From: Candidatus Acidiferrales bacterium
GTDB taxonomy: Bacteria > Acidobacteriota > Terriglobia > Acidoferrales > UBA7541
Direction of reading: 5' to 3'
DNA length: 11,075 bases
Assembly: GCA_030043155.1 (NCBI GenBank)
Contig: JASHYE010000195.1
Span: forward strand, 1 to 11,075
Shown here: one piece after another, positions 1 to 6,717 of the stretch
Layout of the letters: each line of letters starts with the position of its first letter
Numbering within the stretch: the stretch's first letter is position 1
Notes under the pieces: generated by a model
The model's database searches: none
Told to the model about the DNA's origin: nothing
What the model saw: the letters and a program-made list of their open reading frames with translations, nothing else
Translations under genes and position numbers: made by a program

Positions 1-359
1 ATGGGCAGCGTCCAGCTGGCAATAGCCTTGTGGCGGATGAAGCGGCGGCGCAGGGCGAAATACAGGGTAATGATAACGAGCGGTACGATCGCGGCGGCGA
101 GAATTGTGTGCGAAATGAGAATCGTGAAATAGGTTGGGCGAACAGGCCCTTGGCCGGAAAAGCGGACCAGGCCGGCATGATAGTGGAAGTAAAGATACGA
201 GACGAGGAAGCCGGCCGAGCATGCGACAGCCGAGAGCATGCAGGTCATGTGAGGCACAATTTTGCGACGACGGATGAAAAGATAACCGGTGCACAGAAGC
301 ACGGCGCTCGCGCCGTTGAGAATTGCGTCGAGGCGCGGAAGCGCGCGAAGCGGAATCAA
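1..359 (-). CDS. DUF420 / CtaM-like membrane protein (3' end cut by the window edge)
   Basis: 119 full codons are visible before the frame runs off the left edge. The product starts LPRLDAILNGASAVLL, then has GYLFIRRRKIVPHMTCM (25-41), SYLYFHYH (54-61), FSGQGPVRPTYFTILISHTILA (67-88) and RRRFIRHKAIASW (104-116). The spaced His residues (37, 59/61, 84, 110) and at least three helices are the hallmark of DUF420, a family that includes CtaM, needed for active heme-copper oxidase in Firmicutes. A stop codon (371-369, the end of the preceding gene) lies in the same frame, so the start must be downstream of it; the only reasonable candidate is TTG at 359, with a weak GGAAAG about 12 nt upstream. 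Only the last helix and C-terminus appear to be missing. Its place after ctaA and ctaB fits oxidase assembly. Confidence 0.88.
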   Translation of the reverse strand, partial: MIPLRALPRLDAILNGASAVLLCTGYLFIRRRKIVPHMTCMLSAVACSAGFLVSYLYFHYHAGLVRFSGQGPVRPTYFTILISHTILAAAIVPLVIITLYFALRRRFIRHKAIASWTLP

Positions 360-368
360 AACCGAATG

Positions 369-578
369 CTACTTTCCGCCGGACGAGGACGTCTTGTGGC
401 GTCGCTCGTAACCGAGATAGAAAAGCTGGATGGCAAAAACCGCGCCGATCATCAGGCACACCAGCAAAAGGAGAATCCCGTCCACGCCGGAGGTAATCAA
501 GCCGCTGGCGAAATCCCAGACGAGGCCGAGTATAGACAAGAGAATCATCACGATGGCAATTGCGCTGACTTCGAGCAT
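369..578 (-). CDS. Small two-helix membrane protein of unknown function
   Basis: 69 residues: two hydrophobic segments (about 4-24 and 34-56) joined by a short DFASGLITSGVDG loop, then a basic, Ser/Gly-rich tail (YERRHKTSSSGGK). The ATG at 578 has a clear Shine-Dalgarno site, GGAAAGG, 10 nt upstream, and its ends fit tightly between ctaB (25 nt) and the DUF420 gene (9 nt), which supports real translation. I do not recognise the family. Its place among heme A and oxidase assembly genes suggests a role as an oxidase assembly factor or a small oxidase subunit; this is guilt by association only. Confidence 0.75.
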   Translation of the reverse strand: MLEVSAIAIVMILLSILGLVWDFASGLITSGVDGILLLLVCLMIGAVFAIQLFYLGYERRHKTSSSGGK

Positions 579-603
579 AAGTCGCCGACCTTTCCGAAGC
601 TGC

Positions 604-1497
604 TTATTTTACGACTTTGTCGAACATCAACAAGCCCAAAAGCAGCGGAATATGCGCGACGGTTGCGTGCATCAGCCATTTGGCGCGGACATTCGTACGC
701 GAACGGGCGGCCCACAGGCCCGCTTCGAGCAGCAACAATCCGATGAGGAACGCACCAAAGAAGTAACTGCTGCCGGCAAGCCCGATGACAGAAGGCAGCA
801 GGCTGACAGGAACCAGAATCGCGGAAGTGAAAATAATCTGGCCAAATGTGGCGGAGCCGGCGGCATCGACGACCGGCAGCATTTTGATTCCGGCGCGGGC
901 GTAATCTTCGCGGTACATCCAGGCGATGGCATAAAAGTGCGGGAACTGCCAGAGAAAAAGAATGGCGAACAACAGCCACGCGCCTTCGCCGAGCGATCCG
1001 CGAGCGGCGGCCCAACCGACGAGTGGCGGAATGGCTCCCGGAAAGGCACCGATGGCCGTGGCCCAGGTCGTGTGCTTCTTGAGCGGCGTGTAAAGACCGA
1101 GATAAAGCAGTGTGGTGAGCAGGGCCAGCGAGCAGGCCAGCAGATTCGAAAGCAGCGCGAGGTAAATTCCGCCGGCAAGAATCAGCCCGCCGCCAAAGGC
1201 CAGTACTTCGGTGGGACGCAGCGCGCCGATCGGCAAAGGACGGGCGCACGTGCGGCGCATTTTGGCGTCGCTGGAGCGCTCGATGTAATGATTCAGCGCC
1301 GCCGTGCCGGCTCCGACGAGTGTGGTGCCGAAAACCGCGTTGAACATAGCGACCGGATCAATTGGGCTGCTTGCGCCCAAATAAAATCCCGCAGCGGTGG
1401 TGAGCACCACGAGGAAAGTAACATCAGGCTTGGTGAGCGTGAGATAGGCCCACGAACGCGACATCGCAGGGACGGCCGCGGCGCGAGTCGTGCTCAT
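604..1497 (-). CDS. ctaB: Protoheme IX farnesyltransferase (heme O synthase)
   Basis: UbiA-family prenyltransferase that adds farnesyl to heme B, giving heme O, the substrate of CtaA. 297 residues, multi-helix membrane protein of normal length. First aspartate-rich motif: NHYIERSSDAKMRRT (69-83), with Glu73 where many homologues have Asp and Asp77 kept. Second region: YTPLKKHTTWATAIGAFPG (136-154) followed by AIPPLVGW. Also FLWQFPHFYAIAWMYREDY (181-199) and KMLPV. The preferred start is ATG 1497 with GTGAGG about 8 nt upstream; a TTG at 1518 would extend it by 7 residues into the ctaA coding end. The product of ctaB feeds ctaA directly upstream, so the two genes supply heme A for a cytochrome oxidase presumably encoded nearby. 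25 nt separate it from the next small gene. Confidence 0.96.
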   Translation of the reverse strand: MSTTRAAAVPAMSRSWAYLTLTKPDVTFLVVLTTAAGFYLGASSPIDPVAMFNAVFGTTLVGAGTAALNHYIERSSDAKMRRTCARPLPIGALRPTEVLAFGGGLILAGGIYLALLSNLLACSLALLTTLLYLGLYTPLKKHTTWATAIGAFPGAIPPLVGWAAARGSLGEGAWLLFAILFLWQFPHFYAIAWMYREDYARAGIKMLPVVDAAGSATFGQIIFTSAILVPVSLLPSVIGLAGSSYFFGAFLIGLLLLEAGLWAARSRTNVRAKWLMHATVAHIPLLLGLLMFDKVVK

Positions 1498-1507
1498 CGC
1501 ATCAGCC

Positions 1508-2425
1508 TCACGACACAACTCCCGCGCGCGGCGCTTCGACGGCGGCTGCGGCTCCCGATGGAGCGAGCAAGCGGAAACAGCGCAGAGTGAGATAGACGCT
1601 CGCGGCGAACGTCAGCGCGCCAACGGCCACGTGCGCGACGGTAATGATCACGTATGAGGGCGTGGGCTGAATGGAATTTTTCGCGCCCAGCACAGCCATG
1701 TAAGCGAAACCGCCGAGAATCAGTTGCGCGCCGAGAAGAATTTCCAAATAGCGCGCGGGAGTGCGAAGCGCCTTCACTTTACGGAATCGCACGGCAACCG
1801 CCAAGACGACCCAAAAAACCATCGCGGTGACGATAACGGCACCGATCAAGTGCGGAATGATTCCGAAAGCGTTGTGCCGGAAAGCCGCTCCGAGAATGAT
1901 CTGCACCAGAATGACGGCAGAAGTCCACGTTGTGAGCGTCCGCAATTTCGGAGATTCTTCGTCGCGAAGCTGCGGCTCATTCCTGGTCCACCAAGAGCTG
2001 GTGAAGACCGCAATCGCTATGGTGGTCATAAAGAAAATCTCGGCAAGAGTAGCGTGCGCGGCGGAAACGGGAGGGTCGAGAAAGGTTTTTACGGTGAAGC
2101 GCCCCAGAAGCGCCTGCGCAACAATCAGCAGAAATGCGACCACGCCCAGAACACGCATCCACTGACGCGATTCGCGGAACCAGATCCACGCGGCAAGAAC
2201 CAGCGTGAAAATTGAGACGGAGCCCGCGACGAGGCGATGGCTCCATTCCCAGCGAATACCGCCAACCATCGGCGGGAAAGCACTGCCATTGGCAAGTGGC
2301 CAAGTGGGAATGGAGAGGCCGGCTTGATTGCTGGTGACGAGCGCGCCCGCAATCAGCAGGAGGAACGTGCAAAACGCGGTGAAAACGGCAAAACGATGAA
2401 GATTCAGGTTCCCTGCTTCTCTCAA
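1508..2425 (-). CDS. ctaA: Heme A synthase, COX15/CtaA family
   Basis: Integral membrane enzyme that oxidises the C8 methyl of heme O to the formyl of heme A for aa3-type oxidases. 305 residues, eight likely transmembrane helices, usual bacterial length. Conserved residues: Glu60 and His63 in EWSHR, His124 in AAHATLAE, His192 in IIPHLIGA and His265 in TVAHVAVGA, matching the heme-binding and catalytic His set of the family; the motif NQAGLSIPTWPLANG sits in the first extracellular loop. The Cys pair found in this loop in Bacillus-type CtaA is absent. The start is a TTG at 2425 with TAAGGA about 9 nt upstream; an ATG at 2435 lies directly after that site and is in another frame. The stop is 10 nt before the preferred ctaB start, and the ctaB ribosome site overlaps it, so the pair is coupled. 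It follows the probable terminator at 2487-2538, so it likely heads a separate oxidase-biogenesis unit that runs off the left edge. Confidence 0.95.
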   Translation of the reverse strand: MREAGNLNLHRFAVFTAFCTFLLLIAGALVTSNQAGLSIPTWPLANGSAFPPMVGGIRWEWSHRLVAGSVSIFTLVLAAWIWFRESRQWMRVLGVVAFLLIVAQALLGRFTVKTFLDPPVSAAHATLAEIFFMTTIAIAVFTSSWWTRNEPQLRDEESPKLRTLTTWTSAVILVQIILGAAFRHNAFGIIPHLIGAVIVTAMVFWVVLAVAVRFRKVKALRTPARYLEILLGAQLILGGFAYMAVLGAKNSIQPTPSYVIITVAHVAVGALTFAASVYLTLRCFRLLAPSGAAAAVEAPRAGVVS

Positions 2426-2436
2426 ACTGCGTCATC

Positions 2437-2474
2437 CTTACTTATAAGGTAAGAAATTACGAAGCCCTAGTATA
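2437..2474 (-). promoter_or_regulatory. Possible promoter and palindrome upstream of ctaA
   Basis: On the minus strand TATACT (2474-2469) matches five of six bases of a sigma-70 -10 box, but no convincing -35 stands 16-18 bp before it. Closer to the gene, CTTATAAG (2441-2448) is a perfect 8-bp palindrome nested near CTTAC/GTAAG arms (2437-2441 and 2449-2453), just before the TAAGGA ribosome site. It could be a second -10-like element or an operator. The motifs are seen; their function is a guess. Confidence 0.3.
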
Positions 2475-2486
2475 CGACAGGATGCG

Positions 2487-2538
2487 AAAAACGCACCGCA
2501 GGAAAGCGCGGCGGCGAATGCGATACGCACGCGCCGCC
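2487..2538 (-). terminator. Probable intrinsic terminator after the oxidoreductase operon
   Basis: Downstream of the lipoprotein stop, the minus strand can form a stem of 7 bp (GGCGGCG/CGCCGCC, 2532-2538 with 2510-2516) that continues, after a 2x2 internal loop, into TGCG-TAT-CGCA. Overlapping it, CGCCGC (2513-2508) can pair instead with GCGGTG (2499-2494, one G-U pair), and 2 nt later comes a run of five T (2491-2487). The second hairpin plus T-run has the form of a rho-independent terminator. Its short T-run and the competing fold keep confidence moderate. Confidence 0.55.
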
Positions 2539-2562
2539 GGAGATTGAGGAACGCCCAGATGC

Positions 2563-3354
2563 CTATGAGCCAGCTTTGAACGTAAAATCGACGCCGGTCT
2601 TGTCTTCCTTGTTACCGACAGTCACGGTCTGGTCCTGCGTGCCATATTTTTCCTGCCAGGCTTCGATCGTGTAAGTCCCCGGAGGGAGATTCTTCAGGTC
2701 AAACTTTCCGTCCTTATCCGTTACGGCATAGAACGGGTTGGCCATCACAGCAATGTAGCCCTTCATCCACGGATGGACATTACACTTCACCGGAATAGCG
2801 ACTTCAGGCCGTGCGAAGGTGTCCGTGATAGCGGGCGCCTTGGGCGGCTGGGATTTGTTCCACTCGCGATTGTCCGTGGGCGTGGGATGAATATTATGAG
2901 TGGTGTCGTCGCTATTGATGACCGAAAGCGTCTGGCCGACCATCAGCGCAAGGACGTGAGGGGTGTACATGCAATCCTTCTGGTCGAGCGTGACGGAATC
3001 GGTGGGGGTTGGGAATGAATAGTCTTCCGCGCCCGTCTTCACGTAAACGACCACGTTGGCGAGCGTATTCCCGTCGCCAGTGACCACTTCTTCCGGAAAA
3101 ACGGGATGGCCGTGATTGGCCGTGACGCAATATGGGTCTGCGCTCATGTTGATGGGTCTATATTTCGGCGCGGTTCCGTCGAGCTTGATTGTTCCGCTGA
3201 TTGAGCCAACGGTTGACATGTCCACCGTCTTCTTTGCCGCGCTTGCTGCCGCCGGCTGCTCCTGGCCGGTTGGCTGACTCTGACCACCGCCGCAGCCGCC
3301 CACGAGCGCGGCAAATGCGACGGCTCCAATCCAACACATTACCTTCCTATTCAT
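2563..3354 (-). CDS. Cupredoxin-like lipoprotein with carboxypeptidase-regulatory-type C-terminal domain
   Basis: 263 residues. A lipoprotein signal peptide ends LVGG-Cys21, followed by a Gly/Gln/Pro/Ala-rich linker (22-45), so the mature protein should be lipid-anchored outside the cytoplasmic membrane. SISGTIKLDGTAP starts the first beta-rich domain. Residues 133-201 look like a cupredoxin: QTLSVINSDDTTHNIH (His153, His156) and later KCNVHPWMKGY with Cys191, His194 and Met197, an arrangement suited to a type 1 copper site. The C-terminal part (FYAVTDKDGKFDLKNLPPGT, 208-227) matches the beta-sandwich carboxypeptidase regulatory-like fold. Databases often label such proteins only by that last domain. 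As the last gene of the operon it is a plausible electron carrier between the octaheme subunit and a terminal oxidase; copper binding and this role are inferred. The ATG at 3354 is preceded by AGGAGG at 12 nt, rather far. The 87 nt between it and the octaheme gene hold nothing I recognise. Confidence 0.8.
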   Translation of the reverse strand: MNRKVMCWIGAVAFAALVGGCGGGQSQPTGQEQPAAASAAKKTVDMSTVGSISGTIKLDGTAPKYRPINMSADPYCVTANHGHPVFPEEVVTGDGNTLANVVVYVKTGAEDYSFPTPTDSVTLDQKDCMYTPHVLALMVGQTLSVINSDDTTHNIHPTPTDNREWNKSQPPKAPAITDTFARPEVAIPVKCNVHPWMKGYIAVMANPFYAVTDKDGKFDLKNLPPGTYTIEAWQEKYGTQDQTVTVGNKEDKTGVDFTFKAGS

Positions 3355-3441
3355 AACGCGATTATTCCTCCTGAATTTGAACTTGGCCGGAAAAACTCAA
3401 TGATACCGTTCGATTCGATAAATCCACACTCATCTAGGATA

Positions 3442-6400
3442 TTACTTTTTGACGCTGGAGGAACCTGATTTTGCGGCCGAGGGAGAGGCGCCGGCGAGCG
3501 CGGCCTGCTCCTGTGGAGTCAGTTCAAACAGGTAGCGGACCAAAAGATTGGCTTCGTCCCCCGTGTAGCCCTTGGCAGCGGGGGGCAGCGCCCCGTTGAA
3601 GACCCAATGGCCATTCTGCTGGACGAAGAGTCCCGACGGCATAGCCGTGCCGGGAATGATTGTGGCGGGCTCCGTGATCCAGCGCTCCGTCCATGGCGCG
3701 CGCAGGCGTTCACCCGCGAGCAGGAAGTTTGGCGCGGTAGCGTTCTTATCGTGCGCGGGATTGCCCGTCGCGTGGCACTTCAAGCAAGGCGCCGCCGGGC
3801 TGGTGAAAATGCCACGCGCGATAGCACGCTCAGTATCCGTGAGCGGAGCGAGTTTTTCCGGAATAAACGGCTGCTGCTGAGACGAGAGTGCGCCGAAGAA
3901 GAGCACGAGCTTGCGAATCTCGTCATCCGAGAGGAAGAAAGTGGGCATTCGGACTTTCAAGTACGACCGGACGCCATCGCGATCCGTATCCGTAGTGCTC
4001 AGCGCCGGATTCGCAAGAAAACTCTTCAGCCACTCGGGGTTGACGCGCGCGCCTTCGCTGGTGAGAACAGGCGGCAAATTGATGGCATTGTCGCCCTGAT
4101 ACTGCGGCAATCCCATCAGCACGGACTTTTCGCCTATATCGATTTGATGGCAGCCAATGCAATTGTATTTGGTGACGATCCACCAGCCGTCCTGAATGGC
4201 TTTGCGCTGCTCATCGGTCGGCGCGTATTGGTAGCTTGGCGGCAGAGTGGATTCCGTGCTGCCGAGCAGAAATGAAGTCAGGTCGTCGATCTGCTGCTGG
4301 CTGACATTGGGCTTCGGCATGCGCAGCCGGTCCATCGGATCCGGCTTGTATTTGCCCTCATCAAAAATCGCTGGATCCGCGAGCTTTGCGTCGAAGAAAC
4401 CTTTCGGGTCATACCATGAGCCCCGCGGGTCTTTCTGACCATCGGGCAGCATTCCGTCCTGGGCTTTCGTATAAAGGAGAGCGAAATCGAAGCGGCCGAT
4501 GGGCTTGCTGCCTTCCTGCGTGAGATCGGTGCCGATCTTGGAAGCGTCTTCGAGTCCGGTGATTTCATGGCAACCCGCGCAGCCATAATGCTCGACGAGA
4601 GTCCGGCCTTTTTCGTAGAGGCTGGTGTCATTCATGAAAGGTGCCGCGTCATAATGAGCGCTGGCGTCCTTCTGAGTCATCAGGAAGCTAGCGATGTCGC
4701 GTGCTTCCTCCCAGCTTAAACGGAAATCGGGCATGATGGTCTGTTGCTGAACGACGAGTTCGTGGCCGTCCACGGGGCTGGTGGAATGGTCGATGTCAAA
4801 AACAAACGGCAACCCCTTCTTGGAGTAATCCGCAGGAGTCAAATCACGATGGAGGTAAGGATCGTAGGGCGCGGTACGAATGCGCGGATTATGAATCCAG
4901 CGAACGATGTAATCGTAATTAGCTTTTTCGCCTTCGCGGCTTAGATTGTCGGCGATATCGCCACCGATTTTCTGTGAACCTTCCCCGATCGAGTGGCACG
5001 CAAGGCAACCAAGCGAATCAAACAGGTCCTTGCCTTTCGCCGCATCGCCTTTTGGCTGTTTGTCTAGCGCGGGGCCTTTTAGGCCTTGCTGCCAGATGAA
5101 GGCGGAGATGGCCTCAATCTCATCGGGCTGCAAACGGAACTGCGGCATTTGCGCCGTCGGATCGAAATTCCAGGTGTGTCCCAGCCAGTATGGAATCCAC
5201 TCGGGATTGAGCTTCATGCGGACTTCTTTCAAGTCCGGCCCGACTCGCTTCACTTCCTGCTGCAAGCTATGACTCAGTTCATCGAGTTGCTGCACGCTCG
5301 CGTCAATTTTGCTGACCGTGACAGTGAGATTGGTGGCTTCGGCATAAAGTCGCTGCGCCGTGGCGTTGTCGGGCGCCTGATCGCCCTGCTTGTTGAGCAG
5401 CGGGATTTGTTGATTGTCGTCGGCCTTGTCCTTTTCGAGGCTGGCAATTTCGCGCTCGGTATCCTGCAACTGCTCGCCCTGATTATCGAAGCCTGCGTAA
5501 TTGTGGCAGCCGATGCAGCCGCGATCGCGATAGAGAATTTTTGCTTCGTTCAGCGCCGGAGCATGCTCGGTCCACGCATCTGCAGAGTGGCACTGCTGGC
5601 AACCAGCTTCGTAGTTTTCAGGATAGTTGAGCGGCCACAGCCAATGTTCGTAGCGTCCGTGAGCCAGCTCAACAGAATCGAGTGCGCGGCCATTCCCGCC
5701 GTGGCAGGGCGAGCATCCGAATTTGTCCAGAGGATGCCAAGTGAAGAGCTGCTGGTCAGGATGGCTGCTGAAGGGCGCGTCATTGCTGCGTTGTAAGCCG
5801 AGATCCGCTTTCGTGACTGTCAGCGTCGCGGGAACATATTTCGGATTCATTCCGACGTGGCAGGACTCGCAGCGATCCGTGAGTCCTACGCCGCCAACGT
5901 CGTTAATTTCGCGACCCGGTGGATTGACGTTGATCTGAACCAGTGTGACGTCCATGTCCTGGACGGCTTTAAGCAATCCCGCAAGCTGGCTGGCGGTAAG
6001 GCCGGGAAGTTTGTCGCTGATGAGTTTGGCCATGGCGGCCTGCGCATCCTTGACAGGCTTGTCGACAGTTCCCTGCTTGGCCGTGAGCTGCGCTTTTTCG
6101 TCGAGCAACTGATTGAACAAGTTATTGAGCTGGTTGTAGTTGAATTTCCGCGTTTCGGTCTTGCCGTCCTCCGCCGGCCAATCCACTGAATATTCTTTCG
6201 CCTCGGCTTCCTGCACGTCTTTCAGCCGGCTTTCCTTCGTGCCGCGATTGGACGCGTCGTTGGGAACAATTTCGTAGTCATAAATCAGCGAACCGACGAG
6301 GCTGCGGTCCGTCTGGAATGAGGAAAGAATGGCGGCGCGCTGCGCGTCTACCAGATTCATCTGCTGCTGAATGGCCTTGTCCTGCGGAGCGGCGACGGAT

Positions 6401-6669
6401 TCTGCCTGCTGCACGTCGGCGCTGAGCTTCTGATAATCGGCAGAAGATTCAACCGTTTTTTCGAGCGCTTGGCGGGCGCGAACCTGCTTTTGAAGGTAGG
6501 AAGAATAAGACTCGGCGAACCTGGTTTGATAGGACCGCCACGGCCGAAGTCCGATGAACTCCTGATAAAACGACCAGCTGACGCAGAGCAGCAGCACGAA
6601 AATCGCAATCAGGATTACGTTTGCGTACGACCGGCTCTTTATCGGATCGTCGGGCTGAAGTTCAGGCAA
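3442..6669 (-). CDS. Membrane-anchored octaheme c-type cytochrome, electron acceptor of the Rieske/b complex
   Basis: Probable heme c subunit taking electrons from the Rieske protein; 1075 residues, far longer than cytochrome c1 or f. A TTG at 6675 lies only 1 nt after AAGGAG, so I take the TTG at 6669 (7 nt spacing). Layout: short cytoplasmic N-terminus, one transmembrane helix (about 17-36), a large periplasmic part. Alpha-helical, Gln/Ala/Glu-rich stretches at about 55-123 and 180-240 look like coiled coil. Eight CxxCH motifs follow: CESCH 267, CSPCH 319, CQQCH 357, CIGCH 385, CLACH 555, CAGCH 697, CIGCH 837 and CLKCH 962. The first three are close together. The last five each have a later Met in an MP context (about 508, 646, 784, 908, 1010), as in His/Met class I cytochrome c domains. 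Between CIGCH 385 and Met508 sits a charged, coiled-coil-like insert (about 398-476). The C-terminus is a Ser/Ala/Lys tail. The ccm genes upstream fit its maturation. I cannot name it more precisely than a multiheme cytochrome c. Confidence 0.93.
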   Translation of the reverse strand: MPELQPDDPIKSRSYANVILIAIFVLLLCVSWSFYQEFIGLRPWRSYQTRFAESYSSYLQKQVRARQALEKTVESSADYQKLSADVQQAESVAAPQDKAIQQQMNLVDAQRAAILSSFQTDRSLVGSLIYDYEIVPNDASNRGTKESRLKDVQEAEAKEYSVDWPAEDGKTETRKFNYNQLNNLFNQLLDEKAQLTAKQGTVDKPVKDAQAAMAKLISDKLPGLTASQLAGLLKAVQDMDVTLVQINVNPPGREINDVGGVGLTDRCESCHVGMNPKYVPATLTVTKADLGLQRSNDAPFSSHPDQQLFTWHPLDKFGCSPCHGGNGRALDSVELAHGRYEHWLWPLNYPENYEAGCQQCHSADAWTEHAPALNEAKILYRDRGCIGCHNYAGFDNQGEQLQDTEREIASLEKDKADDNQQIPLLNKQGDQAPDNATAQRLYAEATNLTVTVSKIDASVQQLDELSHSLQQEVKRVGPDLKEVRMKLNPEWIPYWLGHTWNFDPTAQMPQFRLQPDEIEAISAFIWQQGLKGPALDKQPKGDAAKGKDLFDSLGCLACHSIGEGSQKIGGDIADNLSREGEKANYDYIVRWIHNPRIRTAPYDPYLHRDLTPADYSKKGLPFVFDIDHSTSPVDGHELVVQQQTIMPDFRLSWEEARDIASFLMTQKDASAHYDAAPFMNDTSLYEKGRTLVEHYGCAGCHEITGLEDASKIGTDLTQEGSKPIGRFDFALLYTKAQDGMLPDGQKDPRGSWYDPKGFFDAKLADPAIFDEGKYKPDPMDRLRMPKPNVSQQQIDDLTSFLLGSTESTLPPSYQYAPTDEQRKAIQDGWWIVTKYNCIGCHQIDIGEKSVLMGLPQYQGDNAINLPPVLTSEGARVNPEWLKSFLANPALSTTDTDRDGVRSYLKVRMPTFFLSDDEIRKLVLFFGALSSQQQPFIPEKLAPLTDTERAIARGIFTSPAAPCLKCHATGNPAHDKNATAPNFLLAGERLRAPWTERWITEPATIIPGTAMPSGLFVQQNGHWVFNGALPPAAKGYTGDEANLLVRYLFELTPQEQAALAGASPSAAKSGSSSVKK

Positions 6670-6717
6670 CCGCAATCTCCTTGGACTGGCAGTTCATTGC
6701 CCTCAAATACTGGCCGC

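Noticed and set aside
1498..1518. Upstream TTG start for ctaB
   Set aside because: The ATG at 1497 has a properly spaced GTGAGG site; the TTG would place the start inside the ctaA coding end without a ribosome site.
430..1590. Long plus-strand open frame opposite ctaB
   Set aside because: It is antisense to a clear heme O synthase; its product is a low-complexity Arg/Gly/Glu/Gln mixture with no domain, typical of a GC-rich shadow frame.
1977..2435. Minus-strand frame starting with ATG at 2435, overlapping ctaA in another frame
   Set aside because: Its ATG touches the ribosome site with no spacing, and the product is Arg/Ser/Cys-rich nonsense, whereas the TTG-started frame gives a full CtaA.
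3355..3441. Possible promoter or small gene between the octaheme cytochrome and the lipoprotein
   Set aside because: Only a Shine-Dalgarno for the lipoprotein is visible; no convincing promoter pair, hairpin or frame.
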